NCBI GenBank assembly: GCA_039820545.1
Contig: JBCBPW010000014.1
Span: 35,082-99,081, forward strand
Length of the DNA: 64,000 bases
Direction of reading: 5' to 3'
Source: JALEFZ01 sp039820545
GTDB lineage: Bacteria > Bacteroidota > Bacteroidia > J057
Part shown: positions 45,467 through 55,400 of the stretch, in pieces
How the letters are laid out: each line of letters begins with the position of its first letter
How positions within the stretch are numbered: position 1 is the first letter of the stretch
Program-made: the position numbers and the translations under genes
Notes under the pieces: generated by a model
Databases searched by the model: none
What the model was told of the DNA's origin: nothing
Seen by the model: only the letters and a program-made list of their open reading frames with translations

Positions 45467-45518
45467 GTAAAGAGATTGGGACGTCTTGATAAAAATGGAT
45501 GAGCCTGCCATTTAATCT

Positions 45519-47471
45519 TTATCGAATAAGTGCAAATTTTTCTGTATGCACAACTTCGCCCTGACGCTCGACGATCAGTGTATAAATTCCTGGATTTAAA
45601 CGAGTAACATCGAAAGTAAGCGGTCCTTGTTTGCGGATATTTGAGGTGCAATCTTTCCCCAGCATATCTACAAAAAAGCATCGAGTTTCAGCCTGAATTG
45701 CTTCGGTGAACTCAAGTCGGATGTGGGTGCTGGCAGGATTGGGATAGAGGGAAACGGGGTCATTTGGGATTGTGTTGTCAACTCCCTCAATAGACGATAC
45801 CGGGTCCGCTTCTTTGCCAAGGTTTATGATTTGAAAATCGTCCATGACCATTTCTCCCACAAGTCCTGCTCCCATAGTTCCCCTAGCTTCTATCCCAAAG
45901 AAGTACAGACCGCTACTATCTATAGGAATGCTGTCCACATACTGCGTGAAAAGCGAATCGTAGCGTATGCCGAAGTCCTGGATAAGTATAGGATTGGAGA
46001 AATTCGCTTGACGAGACATCCCGAATCTAAATCCTAGTCCACTCTGCTTATTTGTTCGGTGATTGGCGTGGCGAAAACGAATCTCGTATACCTGACCTGC
46101 TTGCAATTCTATACAAGGAGAAATAAGCCACTTCGCAGCATCGGTCGCTCTCAGGTTGACAAGGGTACATCCTTCCGAGGTTTCGGGATATTGTGCCAAC
46201 TCTATGGAAGCATCAGCTTCTAGCTGCCAGCCAGATCCACTCAGAAGGTCTCGATCCGCTCTCCAAAGATCATGGGAGGCCGCATATGTTTGGATTGTGA
46301 AAGGTTCTCGGTAAGTGCTGGCCGAATCCCGAAGGGAGTGGGTGGTAGAAAAAGCAGCTACGGTATCTGTGGTAAGTGAAAAGCTGTTATCTGAGGGGTT
46401 TAATTTGCCAAGAGTCAAGTAAAAGAAAGGACTGTCAAGGAGCACTGTTTGTGAGATGCTCAAGAGGGTGTCTGTGCAACGTGGAGGACATTGAAAGGAA
46501 AGGGTATCCGTCCCAATTAAACTTCCTGATTGGCTGTAGCGATTTAAAGCCAAGTCAAGTGTCGGAGGACCTGATTTCCGTCCTGTGTAGCTCACCTGAG
46601 TCAGCACATCCAGTTGTGAGGGCTGGCAAGCGGGTTGTGCAATATCCCATTCGGTCGTCGCTTCCAAAGCGAAGTCAGGAAAAGCGGGACCATCGATCAT
46701 GTATACTTCCAGATTATCCAGCACAGCTGATGCGGCTTTTCGTTGTAGATAACTTGCCCATCCGGGACTGAGTCCTGCTGTGTAGCTCGCCCCCACAGGT
46801 GATCGCCCTGTAACACTTGCGTAATGCGTACAGGCAGTCAGATAGCTTCCCAGCAAGTTGGGATGGCTCCCATCTCCATCGTGGAGAATGAGTCCTGTGG
46901 TATCCTCCAAGGCGAGTCTCCATGCTTCACCCACAGGACTGACACTGGCGTCTACGGACTTTGCGAGCTGTATGTATCGACTGGTGAGGGTGTCTTGCAT
47001 GTGGCCGAAGTCCGTGAAGGCGACACTGCATTGGTTGTTGCCTGGATCACACTGCTGACCGCCAAAGCGTCTCCCCCAAGTCATGAAAAACAAAGTCTTG
47101 GCGCAGCTATTTTGTGACTTTATGTAGTTGTCCAGGATGGAGGCACTGGGAAGAGAAAGGGCATTGAAATAAAAATCTATTGTGGGGACTTGGCTTTGAT
47201 CTTGAAGAAATACGTAGTTCCATTTACGCTCCTGTATCTTGGCCACATGAACGGCATCCGTCACGTGTGATTCTAGGGTATACCCTCCTTTCGCGATTTG
47301 CTCTACGTAAAAGGTATCTCCCACAGAACGGGAGAGATGATCGAAAAGCGTGGTCATGCTATTCCGAAGGGTGTAGCTATTTCCTACGAAGAGGATGGAG
47401 TCGGGCTGTGCATACAAGTAGGAGCATGCAAAGGCCTGGAGTAATAGGAGGGTGCGAAAAATGGCTTTCAT
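45519..47471 (-). CDS. SGNH-hydrolase-like type IX secreted protein
   Basis: 650 residues. The signal peptide is FRTLLLLQAFACSYLYA. The N-terminal 250 residues resemble an SGNH/GDSL hydrolase: ILFVGNSYTLRN with the nucleophilic Ser in block I, and LHDGDGSHPNLLGSYL holding the DxxH block V. A middle beta region follows, including VNLRATDAAKWLISPCIELQ of a MAM-like or jelly-roll type. The C-terminus (VSLYPNPASTHIRLEF, LNPGIYTLIVERQG, ending KFALIR) is a type A type IX sorting domain. Inferred: a secreted or surface esterase. It converges on the molybdenum hydroxylase operon. Confidence 0.85.
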   Translation of the reverse strand: MKAIFRTLLLLQAFACSYLYAQPDSILFVGNSYTLRNSMTTLFDHLSRSVGDTFYVEQIAKGGYTLESHVTDAVHVAKIQERKWNYVFLQDQSQVPTIDFYFNALSLPSASILDNYIKSQNSCAKTLFFMTWGRRFGGQQCDPGNNQCSVAFTDFGHMQDTLTSRYIQLAKSVDASVSPVGEAWRLALEDTTGLILHDGDGSHPNLLGSYLTACTHYASVTGRSPVGASYTAGLSPGWASYLQRKAASAVLDNLEVYMIDGPAFPDFALEATTEWDIAQPACQPSQLDVLTQVSYTGRKSGPPTLDLALNRYSQSGSLIGTDTLSFQCPPRCTDTLLSISQTVLLDSPFFYLTLGKLNPSDNSFSLTTDTVAAFSTTHSLRDSASTYREPFTIQTYAASHDLWRADRDLLSGSGWQLEADASIELAQYPETSEGCTLVNLRATDAAKWLISPCIELQAGQVYEIRFRHANHRTNKQSGLGFRFGMSRQANFSNPILIQDFGIRYDSLFTQYVDSIPIDSSGLYFFGIEARGTMGAGLVGEMVMDDFQIINLGKEADPVSSIEGVDNTIPNDPVSLYPNPASTHIRLEFTEAIQAETRCFFVDMLGKDCTSNIRKQGPLTFDVTRLNPGIYTLIVERQGEVVHTEKFALIR

Positions 47472-47554
47472 AAAGGTGGTGTATAGTCCTAGGAACGATT
47501 TACACCTTTTTATCCAATTTTTCTTGTTGCCGAACCATCTTTATCTGTAAATGG

Positions 47555-47582
47555 GTAGATCCAGGGCATGCCCTGGATCTAC
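47555..47582. repeat. 28-bp perfect palindrome just after the pfaD stop
   Basis: The half-site GTAGATCCAGGGCA (47555-47568) is followed by its exact reverse complement (47569-47582), with GCATGC at the centre. It begins 5 nt past the pfaD stop codon. No T-run follows on the minus strand (CCATTTACAG). Likely the 3' hairpin of the PUFA operon transcript. Confidence 0.65.
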
Positions 47583-47587
47583 AATCA

Positions 47588-49213
47588 TTATCCTGCCACC
47601 AAAACAGCCTCCTTCTCTGGCACAAACTTTTCCACCTCAATTGGAAATTTTACTCCCTGCGTCCTCAGCGTCTGTATCCTAAACAAATACGCAGCTCCTT
47701 GCATGATCTGCTCGGCCACATCCGCCGCTTCGCGGTTTTGGTAGGATTCCATATAGGTCCCTTTGACCCAGTCGTTGAAAGCACCCATAGAAGGTCCACA
47801 CCAAATCTGATAGTCGAGCGTACGTTCAGGTGTCCCTGCATTGGCCCAGTTGGACGATAGTCCTAGGTACCATCGGAAGATAAGGGCCATTTTCCTTTTG
47901 GGGTTGCCTTTGGCTCTTTCGATTTGTGAGGGATCTCTTTTCTCAAAAAACTCAATACAGCCTTGCCAGATCTCCTCCAAGGGCTTTCTGAATACCTGCT
48001 TTTCCAATTTCGTTCTTTCCTCCGCAGGGATTTCGTCTATTGAATTATACCTGACATAGTATTCGTAGAGTTTCTTGGCGCGTGGACCGAACATCGAGCC
48101 GCGCTTGAGGACCTGCAGCTCCACACCCATTTCGAACATGTCCGAAGCAGGGGCGCCCATCACATCGGTGGAGGCGACCGTTTGGAGGAGTTTTCTGACA
48201 TGCTCAGAGGTCCCTGCTTCCACACAAGCCTGATTGACCGATCCTGTCACGACATAAGCTGCGCCCATCATGAAGGCTGCCAGGGCAGAGGCGGGTGTGG
48301 AGATTCCTCCTGCCGCACCGACTCTGATCTTCTGAGTAAATTGGTGCTTCTGCTGCATCTCATCGCGTAGCTGGATGATGATGGGAAGCAGGGCCACCAA
48401 AGGTCTGTTGTCGGTGTGACCTCCTGAGTCGGCTTCTACTGTGATGTCATCACACATAGGGACTTGCTTCGCAAGCTGAGCTTGTAGAGGCGTGATTTTT
48501 CCCTGGGCAAGCAAACTTTCCAGCATGGAGTCTGGTGCGGCTTGCATGAAGTGTGCGGCCACCTCTTTACGGGAGATCTTGGCTATGACTTTGTTGCCAA
48601 TCTGTACATTCCCCTCCGCATCCTGACTCAAACCTGCTACGCGGTAATGGACGATATGCTCTGTCAAAGCAAGAAAAGCAGAGGCCTCTACCACTTTGAT
48701 TCCTTTTTCCAGCAAGAGTTTCACCGCCCCCGATTCAAGGGCTGCTTCTACAGGGCTGTGAATCAAGTTGACTGCAAAGGTCTGTGTGGGTAGCTGACTT
48801 TGAATGGTGTTGATTTCTTTTTCAATTCGCTCAGGTACCAAGCCCGCTGCGCCGAAGGAACCTAACAAATGGGCTTTCCCGATTGCGACGACCAGCTCTG
48901 CTGAAGCAATGCCATTGGCCATAGCGCCTGTCTTGTAGGCATACTTCAATTGGTAATCCGCGCAAAAAGTGGGATCACCGAGCTGTCCTGCGGTCATGGG
49001 ACTGGCCATGGCAAGGACCTGTAACCCTCTTCCTTCCGAAACCAAGGTTCCTGTGTTGCTGACACCGATGCGACCCCGAAAGTCTTCCATAACGTAGCAA
49101 GGCTTGTCAGTTTGCTTGAGCTTCTCGATGACCTGCTCGGGCTCAAATACAATGTCTCTGGGAGATCCTTTCCAGAATAGTTGTTGGGGTATTCCTGTAT
49201 ATGTGAGGTTCAT
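47588..49213 (-). CDS. pfaD: PfaD: trans-acting enoyl reductase of PUFA synthase
   Basis: 541 residues from the ATG at 49213 (MNLTYTGIPQQLFWKG). It is a TIM-barrel flavoprotein of the nitronate monooxygenase / 2-nitropropane dioxygenase-like group: QVLAMASPMTAGQLGDPTFC, GSFGAAGLVPERIEKEI, DDITVEADSGGHTDNRPLV and RVGAAGGISTPASALAAFMM (flavin phosphate site). The C-terminal block MFGPRAKKLYEYYVRY and WCGPSMGAFNDWVKGTYME are typical of PfaD, not of other members. It reduces enoyl-ACP intermediates on the PUFA synthase with FMN and NAD(P)H. Last gene of the operon, after a 269-bp spacer; a perfect palindrome follows it. Confidence 0.95.
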   Translation of the reverse strand: MNLTYTGIPQQLFWKGSPRDIVFEPEQVIEKLKQTDKPCYVMEDFRGRIGVSNTGTLVSEGRGLQVLAMASPMTAGQLGDPTFCADYQLKYAYKTGAMANGIASAELVVAIGKAHLLGSFGAAGLVPERIEKEINTIQSQLPTQTFAVNLIHSPVEAALESGAVKLLLEKGIKVVEASAFLALTEHIVHYRVAGLSQDAEGNVQIGNKVIAKISRKEVAAHFMQAAPDSMLESLLAQGKITPLQAQLAKQVPMCDDITVEADSGGHTDNRPLVALLPIIIQLRDEMQQKHQFTQKIRVGAAGGISTPASALAAFMMGAAYVVTGSVNQACVEAGTSEHVRKLLQTVASTDVMGAPASDMFEMGVELQVLKRGSMFGPRAKKLYEYYVRYNSIDEIPAEERTKLEKQVFRKPLEEIWQGCIEFFEKRDPSQIERAKGNPKRKMALIFRWYLGLSSNWANAGTPERTLDYQIWCGPSMGAFNDWVKGTYMESYQNREAADVAEQIMQGAAYLFRIQTLRTQGVKFPIEVEKFVPEKEAVLVAG

Positions 49214-49279
49214 TGTTTTTATTTTTTGTAATGTGTTCAACAAGTTTTCTTGATTCTTAGTCCTACGCCTTCAGCGGGA

Positions 49280-49301
49280 CTTCTTTTGAGGGCAAAAGAA
49301 G
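49280..49301. repeat. Hairpin within the pfaC-pfaD spacer, possibly a dispersed repeat
   Basis: CTTCTTTTG (49280-49288), AGGG, CAAAAGAAG (49293-49301) forms a perfect 9-bp stem. It sits inside the 269-bp pfaC-pfaD spacer. The minus-strand phrase around it (GGTTTTGCTTCTTTTGCCCT) resembles intergenic repeats I recall from other Bacteroidota, a weak recollection. Confidence 0.45.
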
Positions 49302-49482
49302 CAAAACCCTGCGCCACTAACATCCCCCTGCCGAAAACTCTGCGGCCAACGCCTCCTCAAACGAACTGTTACTAAGCTAAAAAATGATAATCGAAACATT
49401 ATATTTTGATTCTGTGGTATCGCTCAATCTCGAGATAGGATATATCTCTCATTTCTCGCCTCTTTCGGTCTCGTTTCTTAGA

Positions 49483-52400
49483 TTATGCTTCTTCAATTCC
49501 CAATCCGAGATCGGTCACCTGATAGATGCGCATACCTTCATTCCACAGATAAGCATCGGCAATGATGGCCAACTGATCTCCACGCTTTTCGATGCTTTTG
49601 ATGTGTACTTCTAGATGCATCTCTTTGACATGCAGCAAAATTTGTCCGCGATACTTCCAGACCGTTTGGTGGTTGGGGAGTTGGACAAACTTGGGCGATT
49701 GGAAATCTTTCCCTAGATCTTGCTGTAAGGCGTATACCTGCATGGCTTGTAAAATGGATTCTACACCCAGTGAGCCAGGCATGACAGGATCTTCGTAGAA
49801 GTGACAAGTGAAGAACCAGTCGTAGGTCTTGATGAATTTGGTGGCATGGATATAGCCTTTGCCAAACTTGCCTCGGTCTTTGGCAATGATCAGATTGTCG
49901 AGCATGTTCAACTGATCTCCTGCCAAGCGATAATGCGGCTTATCTGCTGGTGCTTTGAATAGCTTCATTTTACCATAAAGCGAATCTAGTTTTACCTGCA
50001 TATAGTCTTTTGGCATCAATCCATTTGACTTATACCATGCAGGAATCTCCTGTCCCTTATCCAAACCTACTTGAGAGTCTAGGGCTTCTTTGGTGAAGAA
50101 ACCGAAAGAAGAATTTCCCTTGTAGAATACATTTCCATCTATCGAAAGCTCAAAGGTGTAACGCTGCAAAATGGTGCCGCCATGTGCGATGGAAGAAACC
50201 AGGACAGACTTATTGTGAATGGTCTTACCCCTGAAATCTGTTCCAACTGGTAGATCAAAGGATTCGCCATCCCCATCCAGATTCCTCAAGTAGAGGTCTG
50301 TATCTGGGAACTGAAGCGTACTGCCCAGGTAGGCACCCAACAAGCCACAAGGCTGCAAGGCGATTTCCATGAGGACAGAATAGGGCATGGTGGCATGGGA
50401 ATTCTGATCGTAGTACCAGGGATTCTCAGGTACATCGTATTCAGTGTAGACCGTAGGATTTTGGGAGAATGTTCCTCTGCTTCCTTCTACTTTGAGGACC
50501 CTTGAGATCAGCTGTAGGTCCGTATTAGGCTGGCGAGACTTGGTACGTCCTCTGTAAATGGCGAACTCCTCTCCAAAGCAATCGACCATGTCTCCCAATG
50601 CGAAGGTGGTCACATCTTTTTCGTCCATCACAGCACCCTCAGATCGCTCAGCGATTTTTACTCCTGGTTTGGCGTCTAGGTATCGAGGATTATCTTTTTC
50701 ACGCAACTGCAATCCCAGGTTCTCAAAATGTACCGTCACGATGCCATCCGAGATGATCTCCAAATCACCGATCACATAGGGATCAGGGATGAGTCCGATC
50801 TCTTTGATTTCGAGCTTATAGACGAGTTTGGTATCATTGCCAGGAGTTACCTGCTTACGGCAGCGTACCTTCTGCGGAAGGTCAAAAATGGATTGGAAAC
50901 GGGCATCTTTCGTCAGGCGTTGCAAGCCCAGCATCAGCATGAAGAAACGCAAGAGGTTGCCACCACCCTCTGCCTGTAGGGAACCTGCCAGCACTTCATC
51001 ATCTCTGAAGTGACAGGGGAAGTACCAATCATCTGGATGTAAGTCTTTTTCGGCGATGATCAATCCTAAGCCATAAGCACCTCCCTTGAGGTCTACTGAA
51101 GTAATGCGATCCAGCATGAGGATCTTCGCAGGCGGAATGCGCAAAGAGGGGTTGCGGCCATTGGCAAAGTAGGATTCGTCTTCGAAGCACTTTTCAATGT
51201 CTCCATTGATCAAATGCTGAAGATCTTCTTTGGTGAATGAAGTTTTCTTCGTCGTCAGAAGCGGTGTAAAGTACTTTTTCTCTGCATTCTGTCGAGCCTC
51301 AATTTCCTCAGTGGAATAGACAACCCCATTTCCTTCATTGAGTTGATCATCTGAAAAGAATCCTGCACAACCCCCATCCATTTTCAAAAAAAGTCGATCT
51401 TCCACATAGCATCTGTAGCTAAAGAAGAAGAGGAGATTGTCCCCATTTTTTACGTATGAATTGATGGAGATGTCATAGCGCAGTGTCTGTCCCTCGTAGG
51501 GAAGATCGTCTACAAAGGTCAGTGTACAGTCCAGAAGTCGATAGACCAAGTCCCCCTTATTTTCCAAATCAATTCCCAGATAAGAAATCAACAGTAGATC
51601 GCATTGCCCAGACTCCACGGCTACCGCCCAAGGAATTTGCTTGTCCGTGGTATACCAGGCATCATAGGGAATGTCATATTCCGTCTGCATGGTGCATGGC
51701 TCATACTTTCCCAGCTTCGCGTTCATGTCCGTGACGCGGCTCACCAGCAAATACGGGTCCATGGGCAGCATCACGCGACGACTGTAGGAATCAATGGCTT
51801 TATATTCTGGCCCAAAGACTTTGGCAATTTCTCCTTTCGCAAATTCTTGAAGGTCTTCTTGGGAAAATACAATGGTCTTTCCTTCAAGGTGTTCACCTGC
51901 TTCATAATTCTGTACGCGAAGTCCGTTCTCTCCCAGCTTGGGTTTTTGAACCACTAGCTGATCCTTTTCTAGGGTATTCATAATTGCAGTTGATTTTGTA
52001 GGAGGTTGGGTAAGTTCTTCTTGAGTGGTAGTGGCAACTACTTGTTGTACAGCAAGATTAGGATCGTGCTGAATAGATTCTGATCCGCGATTAATGGAAT
52101 TGGCATATGCTGGAACCGCATGAGAAGTTCCAGAGAATACAAGTTCTTTTTTGACGCTTCGTTTTTGAATATTGTCAAATATTCCTGTAGCAGCTGCTTC
52201 TGAGAATAGCTCGAATATGGGTGTGGCACCGGGGATGATCTTTTTCAAAAACTGTCGCTTCTGATTGTTTTGTTCCGCATCAGGATAAAGCATAGATAGG
52301 TCCAGGTCTACACCATGACTTACCAGCTGGGCCAGGAGTGTGAGCAGCGACTGAATATCTGTCTTCCCTTTTTGGTCAATGGAAACCGCCAAGTGGGCTT

Positions 52401-55400
52401 TCCCTTGGAGGTTGCTGGTGATCCAGTTGGTGCACGTAGCGTTGGCACCCAGCTCGATGAAGATCCTGGCGCCTGCTTGGTAGACCGTTTCAACCATCTT
52501 AGGGAAATCTACCTGTTGGGCGCAGACATCCACAGAGTTTTGGGCGATGCTTAAACTCTCAACAGGGATTTGCGAATGACTGATGCTCGAATAAAAATCA
52601 ATATTAGGTTGATCCGTTACTTCAAAATTGTGCATATCCAGCAGCCCAACTTCCTCTTTTTTGCAGAAGTCTTGATGGATCACATTCTGAAAAGGAATCG
52701 CAATTACGGGGCAGCCTAGCTTCTGAGCAATGACCTGACAAGCCGTTTTATCTCCCGAAATGATGACTTCATGATCGGTATTGATAAAGGTGAGATACAC
52801 ATGAGGTTCTTTCTCTACCAGCTTTTCTACTTCGGCCCTCGGCGCCATCAACACTAGGCTGACCCAGCGTGCTTTGGCTTCTTCGCTTGAGACCCCCCAA
52901 TGCTCCGCTAGTAGCTCCAGATTTCCCGCAAATCGATTCTTGAAGATGGGAGAGTTTCTGAATTTCTGTGCGCCATTGGGATGCCAAACGCCCAGGGAGT
53001 ACCACATGCTGCTACATTCTCCCATACTATACCCAAACGCCATATCAGGTTCCAGTTGGAAGAAGGATCGCAGTACCTGGGTATAATTAGCCGAATAGAA
53101 AACACCCGCAGACATCATCGAAATAGCGTCTTTGTAGATGTTGGGATGAGGCGTATCCCTGCCTTGGGACTTAGGGAATAGATAGTCGGATTTGACAAAT
53201 TGATCCAGTTGGTCTTTGCCCAGCAAGTCCTCATAATACGTGAGTAAGGAAGGAAAGAGCTGAAATAAATCTTGTCCTAAGCCTGTATAAGCAGTTGCTG
53301 AACCTGGATAGACAAAGGCTACTTTTCCTCCTTTTTGTGCCAATGGAGTAGGGGTGAAGTAGCTTCCTTTTGGTGTCTTGAGGACGATTTCTTTTTGGAA
53401 GGCATTCGTCAGATTCTTTTTGAAGAAGGTAGTTTCTCGAAGGAGCTCCTTTGGGTTTGATGCGAGGAGGGCCAGACATTTAGAAGTCTTGTCAGTTTGA
53501 TATTGGAGGAAATAGTTTTTGGCGAGTAAAGAAAAATCAGCTGTATTTACTACTTCCTTCTCCAGTATCTCCAATTGATGTATAAGCTGGTCTGCATTCT
53601 TTCCTTTGAGGACAAATAGTCTGGGCGCATGCTCCTGCAAAAGGGTAGTTGCAACGCTTCGTTTTCCCTTAGCTTCTGACACTCGTACCTGTATACCTTC
53701 TAAGCCATTAACTGCTGCTTTTCGTAGAGTTTGCCCTTCAGTTAGTATCCATGGGCGAGAGGAAGAAGGGAAATAATAGGAGGTCTTGGCAAAGGCAGTC
53801 CCATCTTTAGGTGCCTTCCAGTTGGGGATACCTGGAATGAAACTATGATGCACACACAAGACCGTTTTGATCAGACTCGCCATTCCCGAAGCTGCATAGG
53901 TATGTCCGATATTGGTTTTAACAGAACCTAAAGCCGTGGGCTGGCTGGGTTTAAATTGGAGAAGGTGTTTTTTCTCCTCTAGATCTTGGGCCTCGATTCC
54001 TGTGGCGGCGAGTTCCAAATAGCCTACTTGTGAAGGTGATGCGGCCTTTCCAATCTCATCAATGACGGCATAAGATTCGGTTTGTTTCTGAGAAGCATGG
54101 GTCAATACAATGGCTCCTGCTCCCTCACCGATCAGCCATCCTTCATCGTCTTTATTGAAAGACAGACTGGGGTTCGCTGAAGTATTTACTTTGTCCTTCT
54201 TGTTTCTTAGGAGCACATTTTCTAGACCTCCTGAAAAATCTACAGCACCCACAACCACTGCATCCACTTCTCCAAGTGAAAGCATATGTTGGGCAATTTC
54301 TAGTGTCTTGAAGACAGCGTTTTCCCCACAAGACACGGTAAATGTAGGTCCTGAGAAATCCCACAAAGCAGACACCCGACTGGCCATCAAGTTCCCGATA
54401 TAGCTGGTAAATTCGCTGGGCATGGGCGTACCCTCTCTGTAGTTGAGGCTATTCTTGCACAGCTGCATCAATTCTTCCGCCTGCACCTCCGTCAGCTCAA
54501 TGCCGTTTTGCTCCAGGGCTTCCTTCAGTTGCCAGGAGGTATCCCAGCGGGCTACGATTTGATGAATCGCCAATTCGGATTCCATCGCGACCAGTACCGC
54601 CACATTTTGGGACTCTTCCAAGCCTGCATCCTTGATGGCATTGTCAGCTACTTTTAACAGAAGGGCTTGTTGTGGGTGGATGCCTTCTGCCTCCTTGGGT
54701 TGGATTTTGTATCGGAGTAAATCGATTTCAAAATCGCGGATGTAAGCTCCTTTGGGGGCCTCCCCACTTTCGAATCCATATTGCTTGAGGAGATCGCTAT
54801 TTTGATCAAAGCCCTTCCATCTATTTTTAGGAAGTACATCAAAATGTTGCTTTCCCTGATAAATTGTCGCGTAAAAATCGTCCAGCGTAGGGCAGCCCCC
54901 AAAGTGGGCATCCATTCCGATCACAGCCATCGGCTGTAAGGCTATGGACTTGAGGGGAGCAGAACTCGTTTGCCCTTGGGTATAGTTCTGCACCACCATA
55001 TGAGCATTGGTCCCACCAAATCCAAAGGAATTGATGCCGGCTTGCTTGTGCGGATCGTTCCACGGAGTGGTCTCGCTGATCATCTTCGCGCTACCTGCCC
55101 ATGCTTCATCCGGCTGGATGGAGTTTTCCAGGTTGATGTTTGGTGGAACAATTTCCTTTTGCATCGCCAGCAAGACCTTCAAAAGCCCCGTCATGCCTGC
55201 TGCCGTCAATAGGTGACCCATATTGGATTTGACAGAGCCGAGAAGGGGCGTTGTGTCATGCTTCTTGAAGAAAGTAGCAATGGAATTGAGTTCTGTGACA
55301 TCCCCCAAGGGCGTTCCTGTCGCGTGGCATTCGAGATAGGAGGTATTTTTGGGGGAAATGTTGTTTGGCTCATAAGCCCTCTCAAATGCTAGATTTTGTC

